From Azolla pinnata (lineage: Eukaryota > Streptophyta > Polypodiopsida > Salviniales > Salviniaceae), in NCBI GenBank assembly GCA_037176905.1, contig JBBBWG010011000.1:1-64000 (forward strand): a stretch of DNA of 64,000 nt, written 5' to 3'. The translations under genes were made by a program, and so were the position numbers. A model generated the notes under the pieces. That model saw only the letters and a program-made list of their open reading frames with translations, did not search any database and was not told the DNA's origin. Numbering within the stretch: position 1 is the first letter of the stretch; each line of letters opens with the position of its first letter. Of the stretch, positions 32,701 to 45,389 are shown piece by piece.

Positions 32701-34824
32701 GCTCAATAGGAAGTTCACCAGAATCATTTGGGAAAAATTAACAGAAGTTAGGGGCACTTTCAGGAAAGTAATGGCTTACTGGAAGCATTTTATTTTTCAC
32801 TCTACAATACTATTATCATTATTGATGTTATTATTAAGCATACATTAATGCCTGAAGGGTGCTGACCTCACCGTCATCAAGTTCAAGCCTTGACACCCGA
32901 CCTGCAGCATCAGCATACCAAGTCAGGTTTCCATCATGGCCCCACTCATGTGTGAACTCTTCATTCTTAAACTGCTCAAAAATGCCACCATCCATTCCCC
33001 ATTTTAAGGTCCATGCACTTTCTATCCCCCAGATCATTGCCTTTCCTGCACAAGCCCGGCAAGAAGCATCACCATTAGGGATAAACCTGCATCTGGTCAA
33101 TGAATACACTAACCCTGTTTTACAATCCAAGCCAAGAGAACAACATCCTGAAGGAAAAAGCAAGCCAGCATTTCTTACTACATAAAATTCCCCAAACCAT
33201 TTTTCGCTAGGATTCATGTTTTTACGTACAATAACATAAAAACCTCAAACCCTGGTTTCTATATAAGGTAGATACATTCACCAAACCATTTTTCTCTATA
33301 GACCACTAAGAGCATAAGAGCAAAACCAAGGGAAGAACAAAATTAGGTTTTCTTTTGTCAAGGGAAATACCTGAGAGCACGAACTTGTGATTAGGTAGGC
33401 TATCATCAAGGCCAATGGCCGTGTTGATGAGCTGAAGATTCTCTAACAACTCCACATTCTGAGTCCAATCAACACCAGAGCCTTCCTTCGAAAGCACCCT
33501 GCACGACTGTCCTCTGAAAGTAAACTTTAGGCTCAAGACAAGCTTCGCTATGTCTACTAGCATATTTAAAAAATATTTATCATATAATGCATGCAGAGTA
33601 CTTAGAATACCTTATTCTAGGTTATTTGAATACTTAGAATGGGTATTCTAGGAATAAAATATGTTAATTACGAGGATTATTCTTCTATTCGGTTGAAATT
33701 ATTAGTCAATGGACTGACTTTGGCTAATTTAATCTCCCAAATTTACGTAAGGATCACAAAATAAAGTTACTTAGTGAAGAATTATGCCAAAATTTTTGCT
33801 CCACGAGAAAATCACTCATCTCAGGACAAAATTTTAAGACCAGCATATCATTTCTACATTCTTTCAAAATAAATAGAAGACTTAAGAGTACTTTAAATAC
33901 AATCACTCATCTCAGAAAAAAAATCCAAGTCAGCATTTCGTTTCTACATTCATTTTATTCTTTGGAAGTAAAGGGCTTGTTAAATACGTAAAATACTTAG
34001 ACTATCTTAAATACATGGAATTCGTAGTATACACAGCCCATGTACAAAGTGCAGGGCTAAATTGTAGAATACGTTTGAAATGTTTCCCAATATCATATGC
34101 GTACATAACCAAGCTTTCCCAACAGACACTACTGTGGCCAATAATAAGAAAGAGGATAAACAAGAAGCGCCATGACTAAGAACACGAGAGACCATACAAC
34201 TAGCGGGGCCATTTCTAAGCTCAAGTAAGTGCATGAAATAAGCATTGCCATCACCAATAATAAGGAAGTGCAGAGAAGAAGGGATCATGTAAGCAATGAA
34301 TCAAATGCACAAAGGTCTAACAGTAACAACCCTATGGAACACAAATACGTGACAAGAAGATGGATAAATCAGGAAGAACTAGTAAACCATTTTCCATAGC
34401 CCAAGACCCAAAAGCAAAAGGTGTGAGAGCAAACAAGTATGGAGAAGAGCCAGAAAGAAATGATGATGATGATGAGGACGATGTCTGGCTCAGAAAAGGA
34501 AACAGTTTGTAAAATAAAACAAGAGGAAATTATGATGACGATCTTTAAGCTATGGTGAGCTGAATTGATGGGTAGGGGACAACAAAACGCAAAGAGAACT
34601 CACCTTTTTAAAGAAGAAGAAGAAGAAGAAGAAGAAGAATCAGGCGAAGGATGAGTGGTGGTCTGCTGTGAGCAGTATCGCTGCCGGTACCTGAGAGAAG
34701 GTTGAACCAGAGGTCTCCATCGATGCAGCGGAACGGAGCCGAAGAAGAGGAGGTGGTGGAAGGGAGAGGAAGAGGAAGAAGCCATCAGAGCATAGCAGAG
34801 ACGAGCCCCGAGTGGGGTAGCCAT
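29760..34824 (-). CDS. Atypical aspartic protease with two clan-AA-like halves
   Basis: Fourteen exons read as 639 residues: 34824-34604, 33513-33371, 33147-32867, 32495-32340, 32211-32180, 32137-32101, 32001-31786, 31680-31616, 31526-31475, 31287-31222, 31135-31061, 30963-30805, 30692-30504 and 29987-29760. The start (MATPLGARLCYALMASSSSS, Arg-, Ser- and Pro-rich, few acids) looks like an organelle transit peptide. The next 300 residues, with several Cys and Trp, are unrecognised. Then come two aspartic protease motifs: SFIIDTGTGCLAINRKKA (about residue 390) and VILMVDSGAAGASLMFP (about residue 520), each preceded by a VxGxx strand. This suggests two retropepsin-like folds in one chain forming a pseudo-dimeric active site. 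A pepsin-like A1 arrangement is the alternative. Exon 8 must end at a GC donor to keep frame. This looks like a host gene, not a mobile-element fragment. Substrate unknown. Confidence 0.83.
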
Positions 34825-34896
34825 AGCCAGGAGGGCGAGAACCAGAACAGACAGAAGCGGATAGAGATTGAATAGGGTTCCAGAGCTCTGCTGTGT

Positions 34897-35025
34897 ATGA
34901 AATCGCCCACCAACAGAAGATGAAATTTGAGGAAATCGCCCACCAACAGAAGATCTAGGTATGAAATTTGAGGAAATCGCCCACCAACAGAAGATCTAGG
35001 TATGAAATTTGAGGAAATCGCCCAA
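34897..35025. repeat. 46-bp tandem repeat at the protease promoter
   Basis: Three to four copies of a unit containing GAGGAAATCGCCCACCAACA and AGATCTAGGTATGAAATTT lie 70-200 bp upstream of the protease start codon. The copies are nearly identical. Confidence 0.92.
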
Positions 35026-36995
35026 CACTCTTTTGCATGATAAAATGTGAAATTCACAAGTAGGAGAAGGGAGTTATCGAGCGAACAAAACACATCGCGA
35101 AATACCATCTAATGGTTTCTCATCTGACACCTGCTTGTCTCCTCGAGATTTTTCATGTTAGACAAGCCTTGGAGCAACATGAGCTAGCTTGATGGTGATG
35201 GGATTTACTTAGTTTGCCAAACATTATTGACGATTCGAATCAGAAGAGCCCGTGTTTCGACTACATTTCTCGCAATTGTCCCTATGATCATTGATCAAAA
35301 GTCTGATGTTCGTCCTTCCCCTCAATATGCACTTGGATTTGCATACAAGCGTGTTTCGACATCGTTTGTTGATGGAGAGATCCATCAACGCTTCGAAATA
35401 CTTCTCTGATAGAATGCCTTTTAGAGCATCAAACATCAAAATGTTGCTTAAAACACCATCATCAAGAGGATCTTCTTTGAAGCTCAATCAGTACCAAGTT
35501 AAAATTGCTACAATGTGCTCAACAACAACATGCATTTGTATGGTCAATCTCGAAATCTAATTGTGCAACATCCATTCGGTACTTCCCAATTTAATCTTAC
35601 ATTGGACATCTTTATTCCAAGACAACTTGCATCCTCTTCTTCCAAAGTGCAAATATTTTCCCACCACATTTTCGAGCTCAATTACTACTTCCACATCTTG
35701 TTCAGTTTACATACTCAAATATGAGTTCAAATGTCAAAACTAGGTCAACTTTGTCACTTGAATCAGCCCCAAGTACAGAATTTCTACATTCTGTCATCTT
35801 CTTCTTTTACTATTCAGTACGTGTACTCTTTTGATACCACTTGTTGACTCGGAAGGAGTCCGATTGTAGATGCTTAGATAAATTGTGTAAGAATCAAGAG
35901 ATATATAAGATACATGCTTAGTGTATGCATAGTATGTACACAACTATGCATTAAAGCAAATGTGCAGGATGTACCATTTTGTGGAGGAAAGAAAAACATT
36001 ATGACCACAATTGCTATGTTTAGCTTGTTCAATGCCTTCTTCGTTTATGAGCCGCCAAATCATCTGTTTTGGTTCTTCAGTACACAAACCAAAAAGCCTC
36101 CATAACAGAAGGAATCCACCAGAGTTTGACACCACTAGAAGCAGTAGAGATATCTGAAACTCCAATCTGATTACAGATACACAACATATGAGCTTCTCCA
36201 TAGATCCAATCAATTATGCGCATAAATCCATTTAGCATCTCAAGTTTGTCTCCAGAGATGCCCATACCAAAACCTTTCACGACTCGATGCTTGTCATTGA
36301 ATGGCATTCCCTCCATCTACACTGTAAGAGCAATAATATGGTTAGCGATGCAATGGTGCTTTCCACAAACCCATTCCAATACATTTTAAACTTTGTTTTC
36401 ATTGCACCTCCAAATAGCTTTGACATAAGAAAACCAACCAGGAGAGCGAGAGAGAGGAGATCAAAGATTTGCACAATTAAGGTTTCAAGTAACAAACAGC
36501 CTCATCGAATAGCATTCGATAGGCCATCTAGGAATTAATAGGCAACTTGGATAAACAAAAACCCATAGAGTAGACTCATATTTAGTAAAAAGGAGTTGTA
36601 AAACGCTTGCTTACCTTTCTTGAAGATGCTTGCTCCTCCATAACACTTCCACACCTGAAAGTATTACTTACACACGCTTCAAAACAGAAACAACAAGCAA
36701 ACATGCACACACATACACAAGTTCAGAGACATGTATATACACATCCATACACACTATTACATTTGCATAAACATATGTACATGCACACCCCAGGCACATA
36801 GGATGGTAAATATTAAATTATATAGTAACGCCAGCCTTATCCTATATAGGGACATGAGGAGCTTAGAAATGATACGTATACATAAAAACAGCATCAAGAA
36901 TATCATATCAGCATTAGACAACATGATGTGGTGAATTGTTCTCTTTCTCGTTGATCTCGCATTGTGGGATCAGTTTTCTTTACCTTAGTTTAAAG
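35026..36995. other. Intergenic region between the protease promoter and the THO1 3' end
   Basis: No conserved coding sequence is recognised. The stretch near 36600-36990 is probably the 3' UTR of THO1, with CACACATACA simple sequence near 36700. A faint copia-like LTR junction near 35835 is discussed under rejected items. Confidence 0.45.
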
Positions 36996-39900
36996 TCAAG
37001 TTTCTACATGAGCTCGCTTCCGGGGAGGTTTGGACAAGGTTGTTTCGGAATGCATTTTCTGGGCTGCTTCATCCTTAGGAGGAGGTGCTAGTGGCAGATG
37101 TGATGAACTCGAATCCTCGCCACTTCCAACTATCAAAGCTTCAGGGCTCCCAACACCAGTAGATGGTATCTCTTCCATCACCACACCATCAACATCTGAT
37201 CCCTGTTTTGGACTTCCTTCTGAGTTCAGACCACCATTCACGTTGTTAATCATCTCAGCACTAACCACTGCTGTGCCATCATCCACCTCCTGATGATGTG
37301 CACTTGGGCCGTCTTCGAGTACTCCACCAGTATTACTTGTAACCTGCTCCATCACATCAGAATCATATAGTGGAATCATCATCATCGTTTAAAAAAATAT
37401 TTGCATAATATGAAAACATATGGGAAAACTGGAGATACTTTGTATCATTAAAGAAAGAAAGATATAATACCATACTCAAAAGGCCAACGCTGGTTTAGAG
37501 TTATAGAATATGCAATCAAAAATAGAAATATTCCTTTTCTTGTCTCGAGTCTCTACTAGAACCCAATAGCATCATTACATATGGCATGTATATATGCCCC
37601 CAACCCATGCAAGATGAAAAGAAAAGAATGATATGCTACAAAATAAATACAAATTATACAAGTGAAAATAAATCAGGTTTTAATTGAGGGCTCAGCCACA
37701 TAAAGATGATTATATATTATGCGTTCCTTTGTCTAGGAAGAAAGAGAAAATTGTTATAATTGAGAGGAAATTGCAGACGCGGATCACACTTGATGGTCTC
37801 TCAAGTCTGGGTAGTCGTAATTCATCATCTTCTTTAAAAATATTATGGAAACTGCAGGCAATGATTATTTGATCGTCTCTCAAGTCTGGGCAATCGTAAT
37901 TTATCATCTTCTTTTAGAATTTTATGATACAAACTATTTACAGACAAGGAGCGTGAGTAAATGGCTTATTTACAGGCCCAACAGTGTTCATAGCCCTTAC
38001 TGTGTCTCTTCTTAATACTGTAAATTACAATGCTATTTATGCAAAGAGGATAATAATTCATACCCCTAATGTAATTACAGATTTGGTACCACAGAGGAAC
38101 ATACTAATACCATCAGTAGATACGCAACATAGCTGGTGAACCATGCATAATAAACGTCTTCAAATTTCAAATTAATTAAGACACAAAAAACACTCACTGT
38201 GTTTACATCTTCTGCTTAATTTCAAATTAATTAAGACACAAAAAACACTCACTGTGTTTACATCTTCTGCTTGAGAGCTGCCAGCTTTACTATCCTCTTC
38301 TTTTTTGAGCACTCTGTGCTTCAGCCTATCTGGAGCTTTGCCATGTAGTTTGACACGTATGTCATGAGGAAGCAACTCTGGAGGAACTACACCTTCAATG
38401 CCCCGTTCAGAAAACTGGTAAAGAAACTCGGTTAGTAATGCTCCTCAAATCATACCATTACATAGCTTGTAGTACACAGCATAATACAGACTCTTTTGTC
38501 AATTTTAAGTTTATATGCAATAATGAATACAACAGTGAATACAGCAAGCTGGTCACAGCATACTACAAGAACATTTTGTCCATGATAAGTTCATATGCAA
38601 TAGTGACCACAGTTGTATAAAGGCTGGTAGGTTCTATGTTGACAACATAATAGTGGCAATGCTACAGCAGTAACAGTGAAGTGAACTTTTTTGGTCCATT
38701 ATATGATGATAGGAATAACATATAATTTCTGGCAAAGCCAATGGAATCTGAATATTGAAACAATAATGCCAGCATGACCAGATTATATCGCTATGACTAG
38801 TGTACCACAAGCTTTGCACATCAAACATCAGCCATAACAAAATAAGGACTTCTGCGAGTGCTAATTTACAAGGATTGCCAGTTTAGGATACTTAGGTTTG
38901 TACATAAGCTGTTACCAAACATCAGATACAAGATGCATTTTCCCCATGATGTGCAGCGCAACATAAGTTGCAACTTACCCGAGAGAATCCTTCAAGGTCC
39001 TGTCGTGCAGAGAATCGTAACCCTTTCCAGCAGTAAACCTGCATTCATGGATTCCATCTAAATAACTCGCGCTCTCATGTGATGCATCTGAATCACTCAG
39101 GCTATCATGCAATGTTCTATCATCTGAAGAATCCCCCAACTAGCACAGATGGGCAATGATTGTGATGGATCATATTCAGGCTTTTCTATAATCAAAAATA
39201 TTTTATGTACCCGATTATTTTTGTGATGATATTCTGGCTCAATTGCAGCAGTGATATCCATCTGCGAAAAATGCAAGCAAAAGGATGAAGAATGAGACAA
39301 TATATTTAATCAAGCAACATGGCACGGATAGCACTTACATCCTCAGCCAGGAGCTTCCAATAGTCAGTGACAGAAGGCATCCGAGCACGCTGTCCATCCG
39401 TCAGAATATTCTGCGAACACAACCGTACAAAGCATAACAATCTTCAATATCCTGAACTAAGAGCACAGCCATAAATCTTCTCTAAAATTAAATAAACTCA
39501 ATTAGAAAATCAATGAACCCACAGGATTTTGATCTGCCCATTTCCATAACTGTGACAAGTCTTTGTTTCCAAGTCTGTAATATACTTTCCTGAATTACAA
39601 ACATTGAAAATGTGCATAGATATTCAAAAGGCTGCTAAGCAACACTTGGCGACATAAACCTGTTATAACCATTCAAATATGGTGTATATCTGCAATGTAT
39701 GACAAATCACTAACCTTTTCTTAGGCAGCTCATGTGTTGGCTTCTTCTCCACCAAAGACTTCTCAAATGGAATACACCCATCTCGCTTCCAGAGAACCTA
39801 AAACAAATGGGAATGCGTCATTAACAAGGTTAACTTGCATATGAGCAAGGCACTCGTCTATAACATCTGTGGTTTACACATCTCTGACAACACGTGCATA

Positions 39901-42900
39901 TTAATGATTGGACGTGGTATTAAATTCTAGAGTCCATACTATAACCACCTGTCCATGATCCACGTGGACAATGATTCGCTTCATATTATACAAAAAGAGA
40001 GAACAGGTAGAACCTAATGAATTGGATCATAAAGTGAACAATAAGAGAAAGGAAAGGGCAATTACATAAACATCTTCAACAAAGCCAAATTGATCCCAGG
40101 AGATCACAAATCTGATAATGTAACCAACCATACAAGAAGCTCTAAGAACTGGGTCTAACCTAGTGCATAATTGAAAACAAAACACTTGATATGATGAAAT
40201 TTTCTATATGAAGCCTGTCTGCAGCATCTATGGTACGCCACTCTTATTTTGTCTCATCTCTTTTCCCTCAATTATAAGATCACTCATACCTTGTTATTCA
40301 GAAAATTATTCGAAAATTAATGTGTCCATTTGAAACATGGGATATATCATATCCAAAGATGCAGTACCATTTACAATCTGAGCACAAATTCACATGCACT
40401 AAGCTCTAAACAGGTGAATACATCTTAGTATAGCAGCATGAAACGCAACTTCCAGTGTATCACAGATTTCAGAGGCAAAGCCACTAATGTTCCTATCAGT
40501 ACAAAATAACTGGAAACAGAAGAAACGTTACTCTAATTACGACAGACAAATTTGAACCTAGTAAAGAAACACACAATATTGAACTTAATAAAGAAAGTGT
40601 TCTTGTTTGTATCAATCAACTATTCAAATTTTCTATTACTGAATACAATTTCCCACAAACATAGGTAAAGGAGGAGGAGGAGGATAGCATTGTGATTGAG
40701 TATAGCAAGGAGAAAATCGCTACTTAGTGAAACCATGCTAATTGGATGGGAGAAAGAAGAGAGGCATATTAACCATCACAGTTGTATTGTGCAGGGTAAC
40801 TAAAACAAAAAAGGACAAATATCAAAGAAAGAAAGCCCTACCCAGTTTTGCTCTCTCTCGAGTATATGTTCAATGTTAGCAAGAAACTCTTTCCCCCTTG
40901 GCGGTGTCATCTCCAAGAGCTTTTTCACCCGCTCCTCTAGAGTTATTACCTCTTCTCTCTGCAAAAGCAGAGCTTGTATTTTAGATTCTATTATTTTCCT
41001 TTAGGGAAAAGGTAAATTTTCATACAAACTTACAAGTGATTCCAAGAGCCCTTCCTTGTCAATTTTAGCTGGAGTCTGAAAATATGCATTTAAAAATATG
41101 TTGCAATGTGTCAGCAAAAACATCGTTCTACCTATAGTGTTTTTGAGTGTATAAACGGCTAGCTTAACTTCTTCAATTGTACCACATTTTTTTCCAGACC
41201 TTCAAGTAATCAAAGATGATGAGGCACTGTACAAGTATGTGTCGCCGGAAGCCTGGATCTTTCAGCTGTTCCAGAAAAAGAAGTTATTAAATCCATCTTA
41301 AAGGAGAAAAGAGCACCCCATGCTTTCTACAACTAGATAACTGATTGAACTGAATAGTCATGGGATAACCTCCAAGCTCATCAGCTTACTACTTGTCAAG
41401 TACTTGATTTTAAATGCTGTATTATCAGCTTCATCAGAGTAACCAACACTTTCATCATCATCGCCACCCAATGGTTGAGCTTCAAAGGTGCTGAGAACAG
41501 TCTGTAAACAGAATATAATCGCTATTTTACTTCATCAGCTTTAGTCTAAAAACACATACTTAATCACACCTCATACCTTCAAGGAATACATACTATTAGA
41601 TTTAGTCTAAAACATACCTAACTACTTAGAAAGAACAAAATAGAAGTAATTTTAACACTATAAACACCAAGATATGCACACTGGTGTTTCTTATTTATCG
41701 ATCTTATGGACATCATATGTGAAAACATGATGACAAGGTTTACGGACGTTACTCCTAGGCTTGAAGAAAATGTTTGCCATTTTGTTCCATATTGAAGTAA
41801 AACTGTAGGATTGCAAAAGTATTCCTGCAAGAAAATGTGGTAAAGTTAATCCCATGAATGCAATATTCACAATGCCAACTTATAGTTTTATCCAGATTAA
41901 TAATAAAAAGATAGTACACATCTACCGGTACTACCAATCCTGCAGGTCAAATGCCTTCACTTGAAACCAAAGATTTCATCTAGTATGCAGAGAACACCAA
42001 ATCACTATGAAAATGGACAAATGGTTTTAATGTTTCTCCTGTCATAATGTATGCAAAAGAGAATAAACAACACTGTTCTAATTTTTACAACATGGGCCCA
42101 ATTTCCTAGAATGCCAAACATGACAACTGACTAATGGTTAATCTTAAAAGCCAAAGGCCCACAATCAAAGAAAATAGACATGCAATTCCTGAGGATATAT
42201 TAATCAATCTAGCCATACGATAACTATCGGCAACGGGACTGTGACAATAAGAGACCATGAATTACAAACTAACACGAATGATCTCTTACTTTGTGTGTGC
42301 AATTAGAAAATAGTATTCTCACTCAAGCTCTAAGAGCTTCATCAAAAATTATCTCTCTATTCTCCCTATAAAGTATTCTATTATGTTCAAATTTTCATAC
42401 TACTGCACCACTTTGCCCCACAACATACTTCAATGCCTATTCATGCATTGAGTCAATGACATCATATCTAACAGCTGCTGTCACGAAATCTCCTTCTCCC
42501 TCTTCCCCTTGTTTTTGGAACACTAAATCTGCCCTGAACCACCCACTGATTATTTGTTACATGCATGATATGTATTAGATTGAGAAGTTGGTTACTTGTA
42601 AACTCCAAAAGGTTTTATAAAAATTGAAGTCCAAGGAAAATCCTGCCAACAACAAAAAAGCATATGTGAGCACACACCACATGGATATGTCACAAAAATA
42701 CGAGCGATTGATATTATGTGAACTACCATCTCCAGGTGGCTCCTTCTCAAACTTTGTCTCATTTGACGTATTGAATATCCCCTTTATATTTACAGCTGTA
42801 CAGATAAAATGTATACGATTATTCTAGCCACACAAAAAGACATTACAAATCTTCCGAATGGAAAACTTGAAAATTTTAAATATTTTTTTGATATCTTGCC

Positions 42901-44979
42901 TGATCGTTCTGAGAGCGGGAAAACATGGGCTAAGAACATCAAAATACGGCCACAGAAGACAACATCATTCGCCTGTCAACCAAGACAATATCATCTGTTA
43001 AACTTGAAGTATCTACACGAGAATATGCCAAATTGTCTTTCCGGGAATTCTAATCTTCCATGAGGCTTTCAGAGCTATTTTCTAAAAAATATGCTATGCA
43101 TCATCAATAATGGTTCGGACCAAAAATGACAGACCTTTGATAGCCGCCTTAGAAGCTGATTACAAGTCCTCAACATGACTAATTTTCCCCTTCCAAAAAG
43201 CTCAGTCTATGAGATAAAGATGGAGAATCGAACCAAACATGTGTATAAAACACCAAAAAACTGTATGTGAGTAAAAGAGTTGAGATTTGAACTAACATAT
43301 ATGCATAAAATCATCTTTTTACCTACAGAAAAATTTAGGAAGTCAATGAGTTAGAGTGCCTGTCAAAATAAGTAAAATGTACCTTTCCTAAGGTCTCCTG
43401 TTTACTTTCAATGTAACCAAACACTTCCTTGCAATCCTTGATTGTGGAGACTTCCGTGAGATCCTCTAATAATTGAAATACCATGCCCCCTTCAACATGT
43501 CCTCGCTCACAAAGGAACAATACAATATCTTTATAGAACAAAAATAAAAAAAGACATAAGAATCATTCTCCATCTTTCTTAAGAAAAAATTATGGAAAAT
43601 TACAGAGCCGGTAATGCACAGAAATTGATAAGAAAGGATACCAAGAAGTCTTATGATGACCCCAGTTTTGTCATCTTCCTCGTCAATCGAACTACCATAC
43701 TGCATAACAGGCTCTTGAGCTTCAACTGCAGCACCCTACAAAACAAGTCATAAACCCACATAACATATTTGGCTGATATTCTTGCAAATTTCTAAATATA
43801 AACTTCAGAATCATTCATATGAAATATTTAATCATTATATGACAATATTTTCCAGGAAAAATAACAGTTTTCGCTCTAAGACACATGAATCCATCACACG
43901 AGAAAGAGAGAAAGTGTTAAAGACCTTTCCTGGTTTTTTCGCTTCCTTGAATGAACTAGAAATATTAGTCTTGCAAATTGTTTATCCTTACTAGATAAAA
44001 ATTGTAGCATGGAATCAATTTTGAGTAAAAGCCATGGTTTGAAACTAAACAAATTTCCAAAACAAGCAAACAAACCTTGAAATCCTGAACTTATGTACAT
44101 ATTTGGAGAATAAACAAAAACGGAGCTCAAAATCATCCCTTTGAAGAAAAGACATAACCAGCAACTGTGGCATTGACTAACATATGTTCCAAAGAGCATA
44201 TCAAAAAGCATTGAGAAATCACACTAGAAGACATATAACAGAAACCAGAACCAATCACAAGCAGGTTCAGACTACAACCTACTCCAAAACACTAGGAAAA
44301 AAGTAATCGTGGTTTCCGAGTACAGACACCTTGCAAGACAACAAAAGAAAGCATCAATGCCACAATGTGCATACATTTTGAAAAATGCACACGTTGACAT
44401 GCGTTTCTGAAAAGTGTGTTTTTATTTTCATAATCATATATTGCTTGTTTTTGTAGCTTATAATTGTATAACATTAGACCGCATCTTTCTTTAACTACAA
44501 GTAGAAAGGAATGGCATACCACTAGGTCTTGCAAGAGGGTGCGAAGACCATTCTCCAGAAGCTGGTTCTCATCTTGTACAAGAACCGTTTGTTTCTGTTC
44601 AGTGCCAATAAAATATTTTAAGCTTCCGACTAAATCTACCATCGATATTCAGGAACACTCGGAGCAATGTTTACATCGCGGTTTGATTTATACTACCCAT
44701 GAATATCAGAGTTGCGTAGAGAGGTGGCAACCATAGGCAGGTGCCGAAAAAGCAATCGAAAGAAAAAATAATCCATAACTTTTCAAATTCTGAATTCAAA
44801 GAAAGGCGACCTGGGGTTTTATCGCTTCTTGCATAGTGGAAAGGGCGATGGTTTCGGGCGGAGAAGGTTTGGAAATGGCGGCTCTAAAGACATCCTGCAG
44901 AGAAAATATTGCAGATAAGGAAACATTAGAAAGACAGAAAGAGGGGATTTTTGGCGGAGGGGAAGAAAGATATTACCAT
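36996..44979 (-). CDS. THO1: THO complex subunit 1 (HPR1 homologue)
   Basis: Twenty-one coding exons join in frame to 641 residues: 44979-44977, 44894-44811, 44594-44520, 43735-43642, 43528-43383, 43206-43135, 42972-42900, 42795-42727, 42642-42596, 41824-41753, 41501-41370, 41265-41200, 41075-41034, 40958-40842, 39797-39715, 39589-39523, 39410-39339, 39261-39211, 39038-38979, 38414-38262 and 37343-36996. Blocks closely match plant THO1, such as LVQDENQLLENGLRTLLQDL, FLCERGHVEGGMVFQLLEDL, GKLVMLRTCNQLLRRLSKAN, SERSAVNIKGIFNTSNETK, EYHHKNNRVYCWKGLRFSAR and IEGVVPPELLPHDIRVKL. The C-terminal exon is acidic and Ser-rich and ends in a basic patch (KPPRKRAH). THO1 is a core subunit of the nuclear THO/TREX complex, which couples transcription to mRNA export and small-RNA production. 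The start codon stands alone in exon 1, and intron 7 uses a GC donor. Confidence 0.95.
38163..38272. repeat. 55-bp tandem duplication spanning a THO1 splice donor
   Basis: Copies at 38163-38217 and 38218-38272 look identical by eye. The right copy covers the end of exon 20 and its GTAAAC donor, so an identical donor with the same flanking exon bases sits 55 nt further into the intron. Confidence 0.9.
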
Positions 44980-45131
44980 AACACGATCCCGTTCCGAGTG
45001 GCAAGTTACGATTTGTGGGGACCGATCTTTGGGCGGTTGGTTGAGATGGATTCTGAGCGGCGGAGGCTGAGGAGGGGGAGCTTCTGCCATAGCCAGCGAA
45101 CAATTTCAGAGATCCGAACTGAGAATTGTGG

Positions 45132-45385
45132 AAATGCCCATTTGATGAAGATGCCCAATTTGTGAAATTGCCCATTTGATGAAGATGCCCAATTTGTGAA
45201 AATTGCCCATTTGTTGAAGATGCTCAAATTGTGAAAATGCCCATTTGATGAAGATGCTCAAATTGTGAAAATTGCCCATTTGTTGAAGATGCTCAAATTG
45301 TGAAAATGCCCATTTGATGAACATGCCCAAATTGTGAAAATTCCCCATTTTGGGCCCAATGTGTGAAATTTGCCCATTTTGCAGA
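45132..45385. repeat. Alternating 34-36-bp minisatellite upstream of THO1
   Basis: About seven units of the form GCCCATTTGATGAAGATGC followed by CCAATTTGTGAAA. Two variants (GATGAAGATG and GTTGAAGATG) alternate, giving a higher-order period near 70 bp. The array begins about 150 bp upstream of the THO1 start codon, in its promoter or leader. Confidence 0.92.
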
Positions 45386-45389
45386 TTGT

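Noticed and set aside
35830-36100. Copia-like LTR junction on the minus strand (TGTTGACTC edge beside a GTGGTATCA primer-binding-like site)
   Set aside because: Only one edge and a short motif are visible. No second LTR, polypurine tract or recognisable gag or pol domain was found, so a fossil LTR element is possible but not supported enough to annotate.
44819-45348. Minus-strand ORFs reading the THO1 upstream minisatellite (FTNWASSSNG repeats)
   Set aside because: Repeat-derived. The conserved THO1 protein begins with the lone ATG at 44979.
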